The position numbers and the translations under genes were made by a program. This document shows positions 17,320 through 24,115 of a DNA stretch of 42,761 nucleotides, in pieces. The stretch's first letter is position 1. The number at the start of each line of letters is the position of its first letter. Below the pieces are notes generated by a model, which ran no database searches, was not told the origin of the DNA, and saw only the letters and a program-made list of their open reading frames with translations. Source of the DNA: Ignavibacteria bacterium (GTDB lineage: Bacteria; Bacteroidota; Ignavibacteria; Tepidaquicellales; OLB5); the NCBI GenBank assembly GCA_014879675.1, contig JACSRQ010000123.1:1-42761 (forward strand). Direction: 5' to 3'.

Positions 17320-17348
17320 GCCTGCCGCTAACAACGGCGGGCTTTTTT
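17320..17348 (+). terminator. rho-independent terminator after the thioredoxin-TPR gene
   Basis: GCCTGCCG pairs with CGGCGGGC (one G-T) around a 7-base loop, then six Ts. It separates the thioredoxin-TPR gene from the nikR operon. Confidence 0.85.
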
Positions 17349-17414
17349 GTTAGGCAGGCTTTGTTTAAAATTATTCTGGAGTATTATTTTATGCATTGCA
17401 CAGCTTTTTTAATC

Positions 17415-17441
17415 GTGCTATTTTTGTATCAAAAGTAACAC
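17415..17441. promoter_or_regulatory. candidate NikR operator overlapping the nikR promoter
   Basis: GTGCTAT, 13 bases, GTAACAC, ending one base before the nikR ATG. From memory, the operator described for Geobacter-type NikR is GTGTTAC-N13/14-GTAACAC; the right half matches fully and the left half at five of seven. A Bacteroidetes -7 box (TATTTTTG, 17419-17426) lies inside it, consistent with nickel-dependent autorepression. This is an inference from pattern alone. Confidence 0.5.
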
Positions 17442-17442
17442 C

Positions 17443-17853
17443 ATGAGCAAATTAGTACGTTTCGGTATATCAATAGAAAACGAATTACTCCGCCATTTCG
17501 ATACATATAATTCTAAAAAGAAGTATAAAAACCGCTCTGAAGCTATTCGTGACCTTATTCGCGATAAACTTGCTGATGAAAAGATAGTTGATCCCGATGC
17601 CTTTGTATTCGGTATAATTTCGTTCGTTTACGATCATCACAAAAGGGAAATTCAGAAGAATCTGAATACTGTTCAGCATGATTCTTATAAAAGTATCCAG
17701 TTCTCAACTCATATACATCTTGATCACGATAACTGCCTCGAAATAATTATTGTAAAAGATAAGGCTTCAAAAATCAAGCCGCTGGCTGAAAGTATTTTCG
17801 GTTTCAAAGGTGTAAAACAGGGAAAGTTGACGCTCATGGCTTCATATAAATAA
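17443..17853 (+). CDS. nikR: nickel-responsive regulator NikR
   Basis: 136 residues. The N-terminal ribbon-helix-helix (about 1-50; RFGISIENELLRHFD, then NRSEAIRDLIRD) is followed by an ACT-like metal-binding domain with VYDHHKREI, VQHDS, HIHLDHDNCLEIIIV. These contain the NikR nickel ligands: a His in Q-H-D, H-x-H, and the Cys in H-D-N-C-L-E. The length equals that of typical NikR (130-150). It should form a tetramer and repress nickel uptake genes when nickel is plentiful. It heads a probable operon with the TonB receptor 23 bp downstream, and the site just before its ATG suggests autoregulation. Confidence 0.93.
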   Translation: MSKLVRFGISIENELLRHFDTYNSKKKYKNRSEAIRDLIRDKLADEKIVDPDAFVFGIISFVYDHHKREIQKNLNTVQHDSYKSIQFSTHIHLDHDNCLEIIIVKDKASKIKPLAESIFGFKGVKQGKLTLMASYK

Positions 17854-17876
17854 TACTGGAAGGATGAGAATGTTGG

Positions 17877-19700
17877 ATGAAACTCTTTATTGCTTTATTC
17901 TGCTTTATTAGTGCTGTTTCGTTTTCGCAAACTGATTCCGGCAAAACATATTTTACTGATCCAATTGTAGTTACAGGCACAAGGATCGAAACACTTCGCA
18001 AACACATTCCCTTAACAATTTCTACGGTTACAAGAGAAGATATAAATAATACGAACATACCGCAGGTTTTTTCCCTGATACAATCCAGGGTACCCGGCCT
18101 ATTTGTAACCGGGCGCAGTAACCTGGGGTACGGACTTGCACAGGGTTCAGCAGGGCAGTTAACCATAAGGGGTGTTGGCTCGAATCCAAATACACAGGTA
18201 TTGATACTGCTCGACGGAAGACCGCAGTTTATGGGACTCTTCGGGCATCCGCTGCCTGATAACTATATTACTTCCAATGCAGAGCGTATTGAAGTTGTCC
18301 GCGGGCCGTGTTCTTTTCTATATGGTACCAATGCTATGGGCGGCGTGATAAACATCATAACCAGGCGGGAAAAAAATGACGGGTATTCGTTCAATCTCAA
18401 CCAGTCTTACGGAACTTTTGCTTCCCTGATCGGTGATGCGGGTATTGGATACAAAAAAAGTAAGTTTGACGCGTATGTTTCATACAGCCATCAGCAGTCA
18501 AATGGTTCCAGGCCGTATTCAGAGTTTAACCTGAATAATGGTTACCTGAAAACCGGTTATAAAATAAATGATAATTTTGACCTTATTGCGGATGGGAACT
18601 ATACGAAGTTCAGGACCTTTGACCCCGGTTCGCAAAGTGCGCCAAAAATTGATAACTGGGTAGATATTACCCGAATGAACGGCGGCTTCACAATTGAAAA
18701 CCGTAACAATTTTACTGAAGGCGCGTTAAAGCTCATCTATAACTATGGCGAGCACAAAATATACGACGGATTTCATTCCAAAGATAGAGATGTGAATTTA
18801 TCCTTCTACCAGACACTTACTAAAATCAAAAATGCTTCACTCTCGGTTGGAATTGACTACAAAAATTACGGGGGGAATGCTGAAAATACAAAAACGGGCT
18901 TCCAGTTTGGTGAGTACTTTTTGAATGAAACCGGCGGTTACATACATATGCAGTACCTTCTTCTGAAGAAAATTGCAGTTAATGCTGGCTTAAGGTTAGA
19001 GCATAATTCAATATTTGGAAACGAATTGATACCTCAATTCGGCGTTTCTTACAGTGTAAAAGAAAACCTTACTTTCAGAACAAACATTTCGAAAGGATTC
19101 AGGAGTCCGACAATAAGAGAGCTATACCTCTTTCCCGCACCAACTCCGGATCTTAAACCCGAAACAATGTGGAGCCTTGAAGCGGGACTGCAGTACAACT
19201 ACAAAGATATCCTTTCCTTTGAACCGGTTTTTTACTATGAAGAAGGCAGTAACATCATTCAAACCGGCGGCGTTTATCCTAATCTCAAACTCAGCAATTC
19301 CGGCAGCTTTGTTGTGAGGGGAGTTGAGCTTAGCATGGGTATGAAGCCTGTCAAAGGATTTGAGCTCGATCTCTCTGCCTCATATGTAGAGCCTGGGAAA
19401 CTGACTCAAAGCAATCCGCAGCGCAGGATTTTCGCAGAAGCAAAATATCATTACATGGTTTTTGGTATATCCGCATCACTTGAATATACAGAAAAGCTGT
19501 ATGGCGCAAATAATTCAGCAAAAAAACTGCCGGATTATGCATTGTTGAATCTTTCGCTGGCGTATTACCCGGTAAAACAGTTGATGGTTTATCTTGCAGG
19601 AGAAAACCTGTTTGATAGACAATACTTTACTGTTTATGATTACCCAATGCCCGGAAGAACTTTTAAAGCGGGAATAAAATTAAATTATAATATCTTTTAA
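17877..19700 (+). CDS. TonB-dependent outer-membrane receptor, probably for nickel or a nickel chelate
   Basis: 607 residues. Signal peptide MKLFIALFCFISAVSFSQ, TonB-box-like region (DPIVVTGTRIE, about 30-40), plug domain (about 45-165; LILLDGRPQ, then I-E-V-V-R-G-P and G-T-N-A-M-G-G-V-I-N-I-I), then a 22-strand barrel whose last strand ends F-K-A-G-I-K-L-N-Y-N-I-F. The barrel includes the TonB-receptor signature NISKGFRSPTIRELYL. It lacks the N-terminal carboxypeptidase-like domain of SusC-type receptors. Position directly after nikR and before a membrane S-component suggests energised uptake of nickel or a nickel complex, though cobalamin- or siderophore-type ligands cannot be excluded by sequence. 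Confidence 0.88.
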   Translation: MKLFIALFCFISAVSFSQTDSGKTYFTDPIVVTGTRIETLRKHIPLTISTVTREDINNTNIPQVFSLIQSRVPGLFVTGRSNLGYGLAQGSAGQLTIRGVGSNPNTQVLILLDGRPQFMGLFGHPLPDNYITSNAERIEVVRGPCSFLYGTNAMGGVINIITRREKNDGYSFNLNQSYGTFASLIGDAGIGYKKSKFDAYVSYSHQQSNGSRPYSEFNLNNGYLKTGYKINDNFDLIADGNYTKFRTFDPGSQSAPKIDNWVDITRMNGGFTIENRNNFTEGALKLIYNYGEHKIYDGFHSKDRDVNLSFYQTLTKIKNASLSVGIDYKNYGGNAENTKTGFQFGEYFLNETGGYIHMQYLLLKKIAVNAGLRLEHNSIFGNELIPQFGVSYSVKENLTFRTNISKGFRSPTIRELYLFPAPTPDLKPETMWSLEAGLQYNYKDILSFEPVFYYEEGSNIIQTGGVYPNLKLSNSGSFVVRGVELSMGMKPVKGFELDLSASYVEPGKLTQSNPQRRIFAEAKYHYMVFGISASLEYTEKLYGANNSAKKLPDYALLNLSLAYYPVKQLMVYLAGENLFDRQYFTVYDYPMPGRTFKAGIKLNYNIF

Positions 19701-19712
19701 AACGGAGAAAAT

Positions 19713-20252
19713 ATGAATAATACATCTGTTGTTGTGAAACCATTCACACTTGAGCTTAAAGGAGTTAGGCCGTACATGTTTACATCGATGTTTGTGGCAT
19801 TTGCCATAGGATTGCCGGTATTAGCTCACCTGGCAGGCGCGCCGGTAAGATATTTGCTGCCAATGCACTGGACTATTATACTTGCCGGGCTTGTGTATGG
19901 CAAAAAGGGCGGCGCGCTATCGGGATTTGTTGCGCCATCGTTAAGCTTCATGATCTCGGGTATGCCGTATCTTGCTATGCTGCTGCCTATGACAATCGAA
20001 TTGACCGCATATGGTTTCATAGCCGGTTATATGAGAGAAAACCTGAAACTGAATTCATTTGCTGCCATTGTAATCGCTCTGATTGCGGGCAGAATTTTAT
20101 TCCTGCTGACAGTTTTAATTTCAGGTTCATTTGCAGGCAATTTCCCTGATTACACATATAATGCCTTGATGCCGGGCGTATTCGCTGTGCTTGGTCAAAT
20201 TGTTATTCTGCCGTTTGCAGCTAAATGGATCATAGCCAAAGAAAGAGAATAA
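19713..20252 (+). CDS. ECF transporter S-component-like membrane protein
   Basis: 179 residues with five or six hydrophobic segments and short loops. A small-residue-rich pattern (LAGLVYGKKGGALSGFVAPSLSFMISGMP) recalls S-components of energy-coupling-factor transporters. It starts 12 bp after the TonB receptor gene, with AAAACGGAGAAA before the ATG, and abuts the cupin gene. No EcfA ATPase or EcfT subunit is in the window, so it either borrows a housekeeping module encoded elsewhere or acts alone. Substrate by context: nickel or cobalt. A CbiM/NikM-type N-terminal metal loop (M-H-I-M-E) is not present, so metal specificity remains a guess. Confidence 0.6.
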   Translation: MNNTSVVVKPFTLELKGVRPYMFTSMFVAFAIGLPVLAHLAGAPVRYLLPMHWTIILAGLVYGKKGGALSGFVAPSLSFMISGMPYLAMLLPMTIELTAYGFIAGYMRENLKLNSFAAIVIALIAGRILFLLTVLISGSFAGNFPDYTYNALMPGVFAVLGQIVILPFAAKWIIAKERE

Positions 20253-20585
20253 ATGGAAAACACACAAAGCAAACTTATGCCATTCGTTTTGAAGATCAAC
20301 GATGACGGCGGGAAATATTTTAATTTACTGAACAAAGAAAATGCTTCCAAAATGCACTCAGGTTTTGTAACATTAAAACCGGGTGAAACAGTCGGAAGTC
20401 ACACTACCGGAAAAAATGAAGAGATAATTGTTGTAATTGAAGGGTCAGGCGAAATTGAAGCCGGCGGGGTTAAAAGACCTGTTACAAAGGGTGATATTGG
20501 TTACAATCCGCCTGAAACAGAACACAATGTGATAAACAATTCTGACTCTCTGCTAAAATATATTTTTGTTGTTTCGCAATCGTAA
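20253..20585 (+). CDS. small cupin-domain protein
   Basis: 110 residues forming a single cupin barrel: motif 1 is degenerate (PGETVGSHTTGKNEEIIVVIEGSGEIE, retaining one His and the Glu) and motif 2 is GDIGYNPPETEHNVIN. The initiator ATG immediately follows the stop of the preceding gene, indicating translational coupling. Single cupins near metal transport genes may bind the metal or a ligand complex; a metal-chaperone role here is an inference only. It ends the nikR operon, followed by a terminator. Confidence 0.75.
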   Translation: MENTQSKLMPFVLKINDDGGKYFNLLNKENASKMHSGFVTLKPGETVGSHTTGKNEEIIVVIEGSGEIEAGGVKRPVTKGDIGYNPPETEHNVINNSDSLLKYIFVVSQS

Positions 20586-20610
20586 CTGCCGCTGGTTATA
20601 TATTTTAAGA

Positions 20611-20636
20611 AACCCCCTAAACATAGGGGGTTTTTT
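20611..20636. terminator. bidirectional terminator between convergent genes
   Basis: AACCCCCTA pairs perfectly with TAGGGGGTT around AACA, with six or more Ts on the plus side and an A-rich stretch on the other. It ends the nikR operon and the convergent DUF1801 gene. Confidence 0.85.
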
Positions 20637-21024
20637 ATAGCCTTATCAAAACACCCTTTCGTTTTACAATATTTTTGTAGTCCCATTGTATAACGGATGC
20701 TTTTTCGAGCCAGCGTTTCAGGTCATCTTTGTCGATCTGTTTAGATGAAGTATATCGTTTTTCGGCGGCTTTAAATTTACCTTCGTTTACCAGATCCGGT
20801 TCATCGAACGACTGCCCGCTCCAGAACAATAGCCTGATACAATCCTTTAGCTTGCTGTAGCCTGCAATCGGATTCCCATCAATGAACCAAACAGGATGGC
20901 CATGCCACAGCTTACTCTCGGCACCTTCAAGATTTTTATCTATCTCCCTTGAGAGAACATTACATATTTTGCTGTCATTCTCACTTTGAGAGCTGTTGTA
21001 TTCCTTAATTTCTTTATTCAGCAT
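20635..21024 (-). CDS. DUF1801 domain protein
   Basis: 129 residues, soluble, with the DUF1801 pattern: K-L-W-H-G-H-P-V-W-F near residues 38-47 and L-L-F-W-S-G-Q-S-F around 65-73. The family includes YdhG/frataxin-like iron-binding or general uncharacterised cytoplasmic proteins, and no function is secure. It reads convergent to the nikR operon and shares the bidirectional terminator with it. The upstream gap to the DUF6132 gene contains a terminator for that operon, so this gene has its own promoter. Confidence 0.7.
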   Translation of the reverse strand: MLNKEIKEYNSSQSENDSKICNVLSREIDKNLEGAESKLWHGHPVWFIDGNPIAGYSKLKDCIRLLFWSGQSFDEPDLVNEGKFKAAEKRYTSSKQIDKDDLKRWLEKASVIQWDYKNIVKRKGVLIRL

Positions 21025-21101
21025 TTTACTTTGGTTCGAAGTTTTTCAAATTTATGCAGAATAATTTAATTTTCAAAATAGCATTTGAATAGCAGCTGAA
21101 T

Positions 21102-21135
21102 AAAAAAAGCCCTCTTCATATTATTGGAGAGGACT
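21102..21135 (-). terminator. terminator of the thioredoxin/DUF2892/DUF6132 operon
   Basis: On the minus strand AGTCCTCT pairs with AGAGGGCT (one G-T) around a 12-base loop, followed by seven Ts. It lies about 65 bp after the DUF6132 stop. Confidence 0.7.
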
Positions 21136-21198
21136 TTATTCAGAAAGGTATCGGAAGATCCATCCAATCTCCCAATATTCCATTTTTACTACTATATT

Positions 21199-21426
21199 TT
21201 AAGAACCAGGTGCGCTTCCTTCGGGCGGGGTTTGTGATTTCTTTTTGCCCGGAAATGCCATCGTCAGACCCATAAGGAGTCCATACCCCGTTGTAATGTA
21301 CCAGTTTGATGAAAGCGGGCAACCGTTTGTGCATCCTACAAAATAATAATATGCATAGCCAAGCACTGCGCCAATTGAGCTGTAAAGACCTGCTTTAACA
21401 AACTTATTGTTCAAATATATCTTCAT
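21199..21426 (-). CDS. DUF6132-type small membrane protein
   Basis: 75 residues from the ATG at 21426 (the frame continues upstream into the DUF2892 gene, but MKIYLNNKFVKAG is the natural start). Two membrane segments flank VGCTNGCPLSSNWYITTGYG; a C-x-x-x-C-P motif before a small-residue-rich helix is the family's hallmark. The Cys pair would lie near the membrane surface. The 2-bp spacing to the DUF2892 gene and the thioredoxin upstream suggest a role in thiol or sulfur handling, but none is proven. Confidence 0.7.
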   Translation of the reverse strand: MKIYLNNKFVKAGLYSSIGAVLGYAYYYFVGCTNGCPLSSNWYITTGYGLLMGLTMAFPGKKKSQTPPEGSAPGS

Positions 21427-21428
21427 AA

Positions 21429-21650
21429 TTATTTCTGCTGTACTTTTGCTGATTTCCTCAATGTACTTAGTCCAAACGGCAGGTAAAGCGGACATGTTCC
21501 GACGAGGCTTGTTAATACAAATATTACTGCAAAGACCATAAGCAGAATTCCAACTACGCCGGAAATAATGCCGGTGAAGTACAAAACAAATATTCCTGCG
21601 GCAATTACTATCCGTATGGCTTTATCAGCCGAACCCATATTCTTTTTCAT
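21429..21650 (-). CDS. DUF2892 (YgaP-type) inner-membrane protein
   Basis: 73 residues: MKKNMGSADKAIRIVIAAG, two membrane helices and V-G-T-C-P-L-Y-L-P-F-G-L-S-T near residues 50-63. This matches the DUF2892 family, which is also found as the membrane part of YgaP, where it is fused to rhodanese. It lies 9 bp after the thioredoxin gene and 2 bp before the DUF6132 gene. Its conserved Cys and frequent association with rhodaneses point to sulfur metabolism, in agreement with the YeeE and rhodanese genes nearby. Confidence 0.8.
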   Translation of the reverse strand: MKKNMGSADKAIRIVIAAGIFVLYFTGIISGVVGILLMVFAVIFVLTSLVGTCPLYLPFGLSTLRKSAKVQQK

Positions 21651-21659
21651 GATATTAAG

Positions 21660-22118
21660 TTAGTTTTCCTGCTTTACAAGAAGTATTTCATTGATTGCCT
21701 GTACGAATCCTTCTTTGGGAAGTGCGCCTACCGACATTTGCGGCTTTCCGCTCATGGGAATAAAAAGAATTGAAGGGATGCTTTGAATTCCGAACACCGA
21801 AGCAAGTTCCTGTTCTTTTTCTGTATCTACTTTATATATTTGTATTTTACCATCATATTCTTTTGAGAGTTCTTCGAGAACAGGAGCAACTATCTTGCAC
21901 GGTCCGCACCAATCCGCGTAGAAGTCAATAATTACAGGTTTATCACCCGCAAATTTCCATTCTTTTTCCTTTTCGTAGTTAAACACCTTTTCTTTGAATG
22001 CTGCTGCCGTTAAATGTTCCATTTTAGTACCCTTTATTGTGCTTTTTGTCTCTTTATTGCAGCCGGTTCCTGTAGAAACAACTGCCAAAACAAAGAGGAT
22101 TAGTATTAAATTCTTCAT
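21660..22118 (-). CDS. periplasmic thioredoxin, probable lipoprotein
   Basis: I start it at the ATG at 22118 (MKNLILILFVLAVV); an upstream ATG adds four residues. The hydrophobic leader ends S-T-G-T-G-C-N-K-E, an imperfect lipobox, so membrane anchoring is likely. The thioredoxin domain (about 30-150) has F-Y-A-D-W-C-G-P-C-K and the cis-Pro segment IQSIPSILF. It leads a three-gene operon with DUF2892 and DUF6132 and is divergent from the porin/cytochrome run. A perfect palindrome at 22176-22190, about 58 bp before the start, is shared with the OsmC and porin promoters and suggests redox- or sulfur-responsive control. Confidence 0.88.
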   Translation of the reverse strand: MKNLILILFVLAVVSTGTGCNKETKSTIKGTKMEHLTAAAFKEKVFNYEKEKEWKFAGDKPVIIDFYADWCGPCKIVAPVLEELSKEYDGKIQIYKVDTEKEQELASVFGIQSIPSILFIPMSGKPQMSVGALPKEGFVQAINEILLVKQEN

Positions 22119-22175
22119 AATATATAACAATCTTCGGTTCCCTTTGGTTTTTAAAACAACCGCAGGCTTTAATTA

Positions 22176-22190
22176 GTTGCTAATAGCAAC
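22176..22190. promoter_or_regulatory. palindromic operator GTTGCTAATAGCAAC (site 1, thioredoxin promoter)
   Basis: A perfect 7-1-7 palindrome 58 bp upstream of the thioredoxin start. Identical half-sites recur before the OsmC gene (31550) and nearly so before the porin gene (22357). The size and symmetry fit a MarR dimer. Confidence 0.7.
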
Positions 22191-22263
22191 ATAATATATT
22201 TTTTTAGAGAAATCAAGTCATCGGCGCTGCCGGGGATGAAGGTCATATGTAAATATGATTTTG

Positions 22264-22278
22264 GTTGCTAATGACAAT
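22264..22278. promoter_or_regulatory. degenerate operator half-site GTTGCTAATGACAAT (site 2)
   Basis: The left half is identical to site 1; the right half keeps four of seven positions. It lies about 88 bp from site 1 and 93 bp from site 3, spacing that would allow looping. Confidence 0.4.
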
Positions 22279-22280
22279 AA

Positions 22281-22294
22281 ATGACATTTGTCAT
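22281..22294. promoter_or_regulatory. dyad ATGACA-TT-TGTCAT
   Basis: A perfect 6-bp inverted repeat with a 2-bp centre in the divergent thioredoxin/porin intergenic region, right beside site 2. It is distinct in sequence from the GTTGCTA palindromes and may serve another regulator, for example of the CRP/FNR class. Confidence 0.4.
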
Positions 22295-22338
22295 GTTTTC
22301 TGTTGATACAGGACATATTTTATCGCAGGGCATGATAT

Positions 22339-22346
22339 TATCTTTG
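22339..22346 (+). promoter_or_regulatory. Bacteroidetes -7 box TATCTTTG for the porin/cytochrome run
   Basis: Matches TAnnTTTG of the Bacteroidetes primary sigma factor and is 66 bp before the porin ATG. Operator site 3 begins 11 bp downstream, where it would overlap the transcription start. Confidence 0.55.
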
Positions 22347-22356
22347 TATAATAATA

Positions 22357-22371
22357 GTTGCTATTAGCGAC
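22357..22371. promoter_or_regulatory. palindromic operator GTTGCTATTAGCGAC (site 3, porin promoter)
   Basis: Differs from the perfect palindrome at one base and lies just downstream of the -7 box, the classic place for repression. A second small dyad (ATTCG-TAG-CGAAT) follows immediately at 22373-22385. Confidence 0.65.
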
Positions 22372-22411
22372 TATTCGTAGCGAATCTGACAAATTTAACC
22401 TAAAACTGAAT

Positions 22412-23908
22412 ATGAAAAAATATACCATCTTGCTGCTTCTTCTTGCTGCATTTAATTTTTCGTTTGCACAAAACGGTACACGACTCATAGGCTTTGATGC
22501 CAAAACTACCGGCAGGGGAGGAGTTTCTACCGGTTTTTTCGATAATACCAGCCTGCTTATGACAAACCCGGCAGGAATATCTTTCCTTAAAGAAAATATG
22601 GTAACTGCTGATTTTTCCGTAATGATCCCAAAGCTGAAATTTTCCAACAGCATTAATGATGCAGAAGGAAAATCCACGGTTTACCCGCTGCCTTCATTCG
22701 GTGCAACATTCAGGCCGAAGAAATCAAATGTAACCTTAGGACTTGGTTTCTACACAAACGGCGGCATGGGTTCTGATTTCACAATGAATCACCAGTTATT
22801 CAAAGATCAATCAGGCAATTACGTCCAGCAGCCGTACTATTCAAAATTTGCTGTTATGCAGGGCGGACCTTCACTCTCTTACCAATTCAGCAAAAATTTC
22901 TCAGCCGGTTTTTCTGCACACTTGTATTACAGCATGATGGATTTCAAAATGCCGTACAGCTTATCACCAAACGAACTGAAAGGTGTAATTAATCCGCAGA
23001 CCGGAATGACATTCGGCCAGATGTTCGCAGCGCCGCAATCACAGGGCGGGCTGGGCTACAGCGAAGTTACGGCGGCAGCAGATATGAGCGGGCTATCAGC
23101 ATTCGGCTTCGGCGGAAAGCTTGGACTTGCATACAAAGTGAACGATATGTTCTCACTCGGCTTAAGTTACACACTGCCTGTTGATTTCACCTATAAGAAC
23201 GGTACGGCTAATATGGATATGACCTACCAGATGAATGACGCTTTCGGAAGGGTTGTAACAGGCTATATGACAAATTACCCGGGTATAACACAGCAGCAGG
23301 CAATGGATTCGGCTATGACTGCATTTTCACAAATGGGAATTGATCTCTCGCTTGGAGCAAAAGCTACATATGACCTGGAAAACAAACTTTCAATGCCGCA
23401 ATCAATTGGCTTCGGATTTTCTTACGCTCCGAACAAAAAGCTCAGACTGGGTATGGATCTTGAATGGTTAAACTGGAAGAAAGCATTTGAAAAAATGCAG
23501 CTTAATATGTCCGGCGGACAGAATGCCAATATTAACCGCATGCTTGGCAACACCGGTTCATTTTCACTTAACTTCCCGCTGGAGTGGAAAGATACATATG
23601 TAATTCACGCAGGCGGCGAGTATGATTTTTCAAAGCTATTCACATTCCGCGCAGGGTTCACATACGGAACAAACCCGGTACCGGAATCGACAGTATTCCC
23701 TGTATTCCCGGCAATAGTAGAAAATCACATTATGGCAGGCGGAACATTTAACCTGAACAAAAAATTCGCTGTGAACTTTGCGTATGAAATGGCACTGAAT
23801 AAAGAGCTGACAGCTTCAAATCCAAGCACCATTGCTTCGGAATATAACAGCAGCAGATCGTCACTTGAAACAATGCTTTTCCATCTTTCGATTGACTGGA
23901 AGTACTGA
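22412..23908 (+). CDS. OmpP1/FadL-family outer-membrane channel
   Basis: 498 residues from the ATG at 22412, giving the signal peptide MKKYTILLLLLAAFNFSFAQ. The mature N-terminus NGTRLIGFDAKTTGRGG and the following NPAGISFLKEN correspond to the FadL hatch region (N-P-A), and the rest is a beta-barrel rich in G-x-G and aromatic positions, ending L-H-L-S-I-D-W-K-Y. FadL-type channels admit hydrophobic compounds by lateral diffusion. In this setting it may import a hydrophobic or polymeric sulfur compound or an organic donor; that is inference. It probably heads the transcript running through the cytochrome and YeeE genes. Confidence 0.88.
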   Translation: MKKYTILLLLLAAFNFSFAQNGTRLIGFDAKTTGRGGVSTGFFDNTSLLMTNPAGISFLKENMVTADFSVMIPKLKFSNSINDAEGKSTVYPLPSFGATFRPKKSNVTLGLGFYTNGGMGSDFTMNHQLFKDQSGNYVQQPYYSKFAVMQGGPSLSYQFSKNFSAGFSAHLYYSMMDFKMPYSLSPNELKGVINPQTGMTFGQMFAAPQSQGGLGYSEVTAAADMSGLSAFGFGGKLGLAYKVNDMFSLGLSYTLPVDFTYKNGTANMDMTYQMNDAFGRVVTGYMTNYPGITQQQAMDSAMTAFSQMGIDLSLGAKATYDLENKLSMPQSIGFGFSYAPNKKLRLGMDLEWLNWKKAFEKMQLNMSGGQNANINRMLGNTGSFSLNFPLEWKDTYVIHAGGEYDFSKLFTFRAGFTYGTNPVPESTVFPVFPAIVENHIMAGGTFNLNKKFAVNFAYEMALNKELTASNPSTIASEYNSSRSSLETMLFHLSIDWKY

Positions 23909-24115
23909 TATATAGAATGATCATAACGGGGTACATAAAATTCAGAGAAGAAAACTGGAAATTATTGGAAGCTTCGGTTACCGCTATCTAAATTACGGAG
24001 GGCCCCGGTTATTTTAATGCCTCAGAGAATACGAAAGATCTACAAATATGGAATTCAGAATCCGGGGAATCATAGCATGAATTTTGATCTGCAACTAACA
24101 CACTTTGTATTGAAA

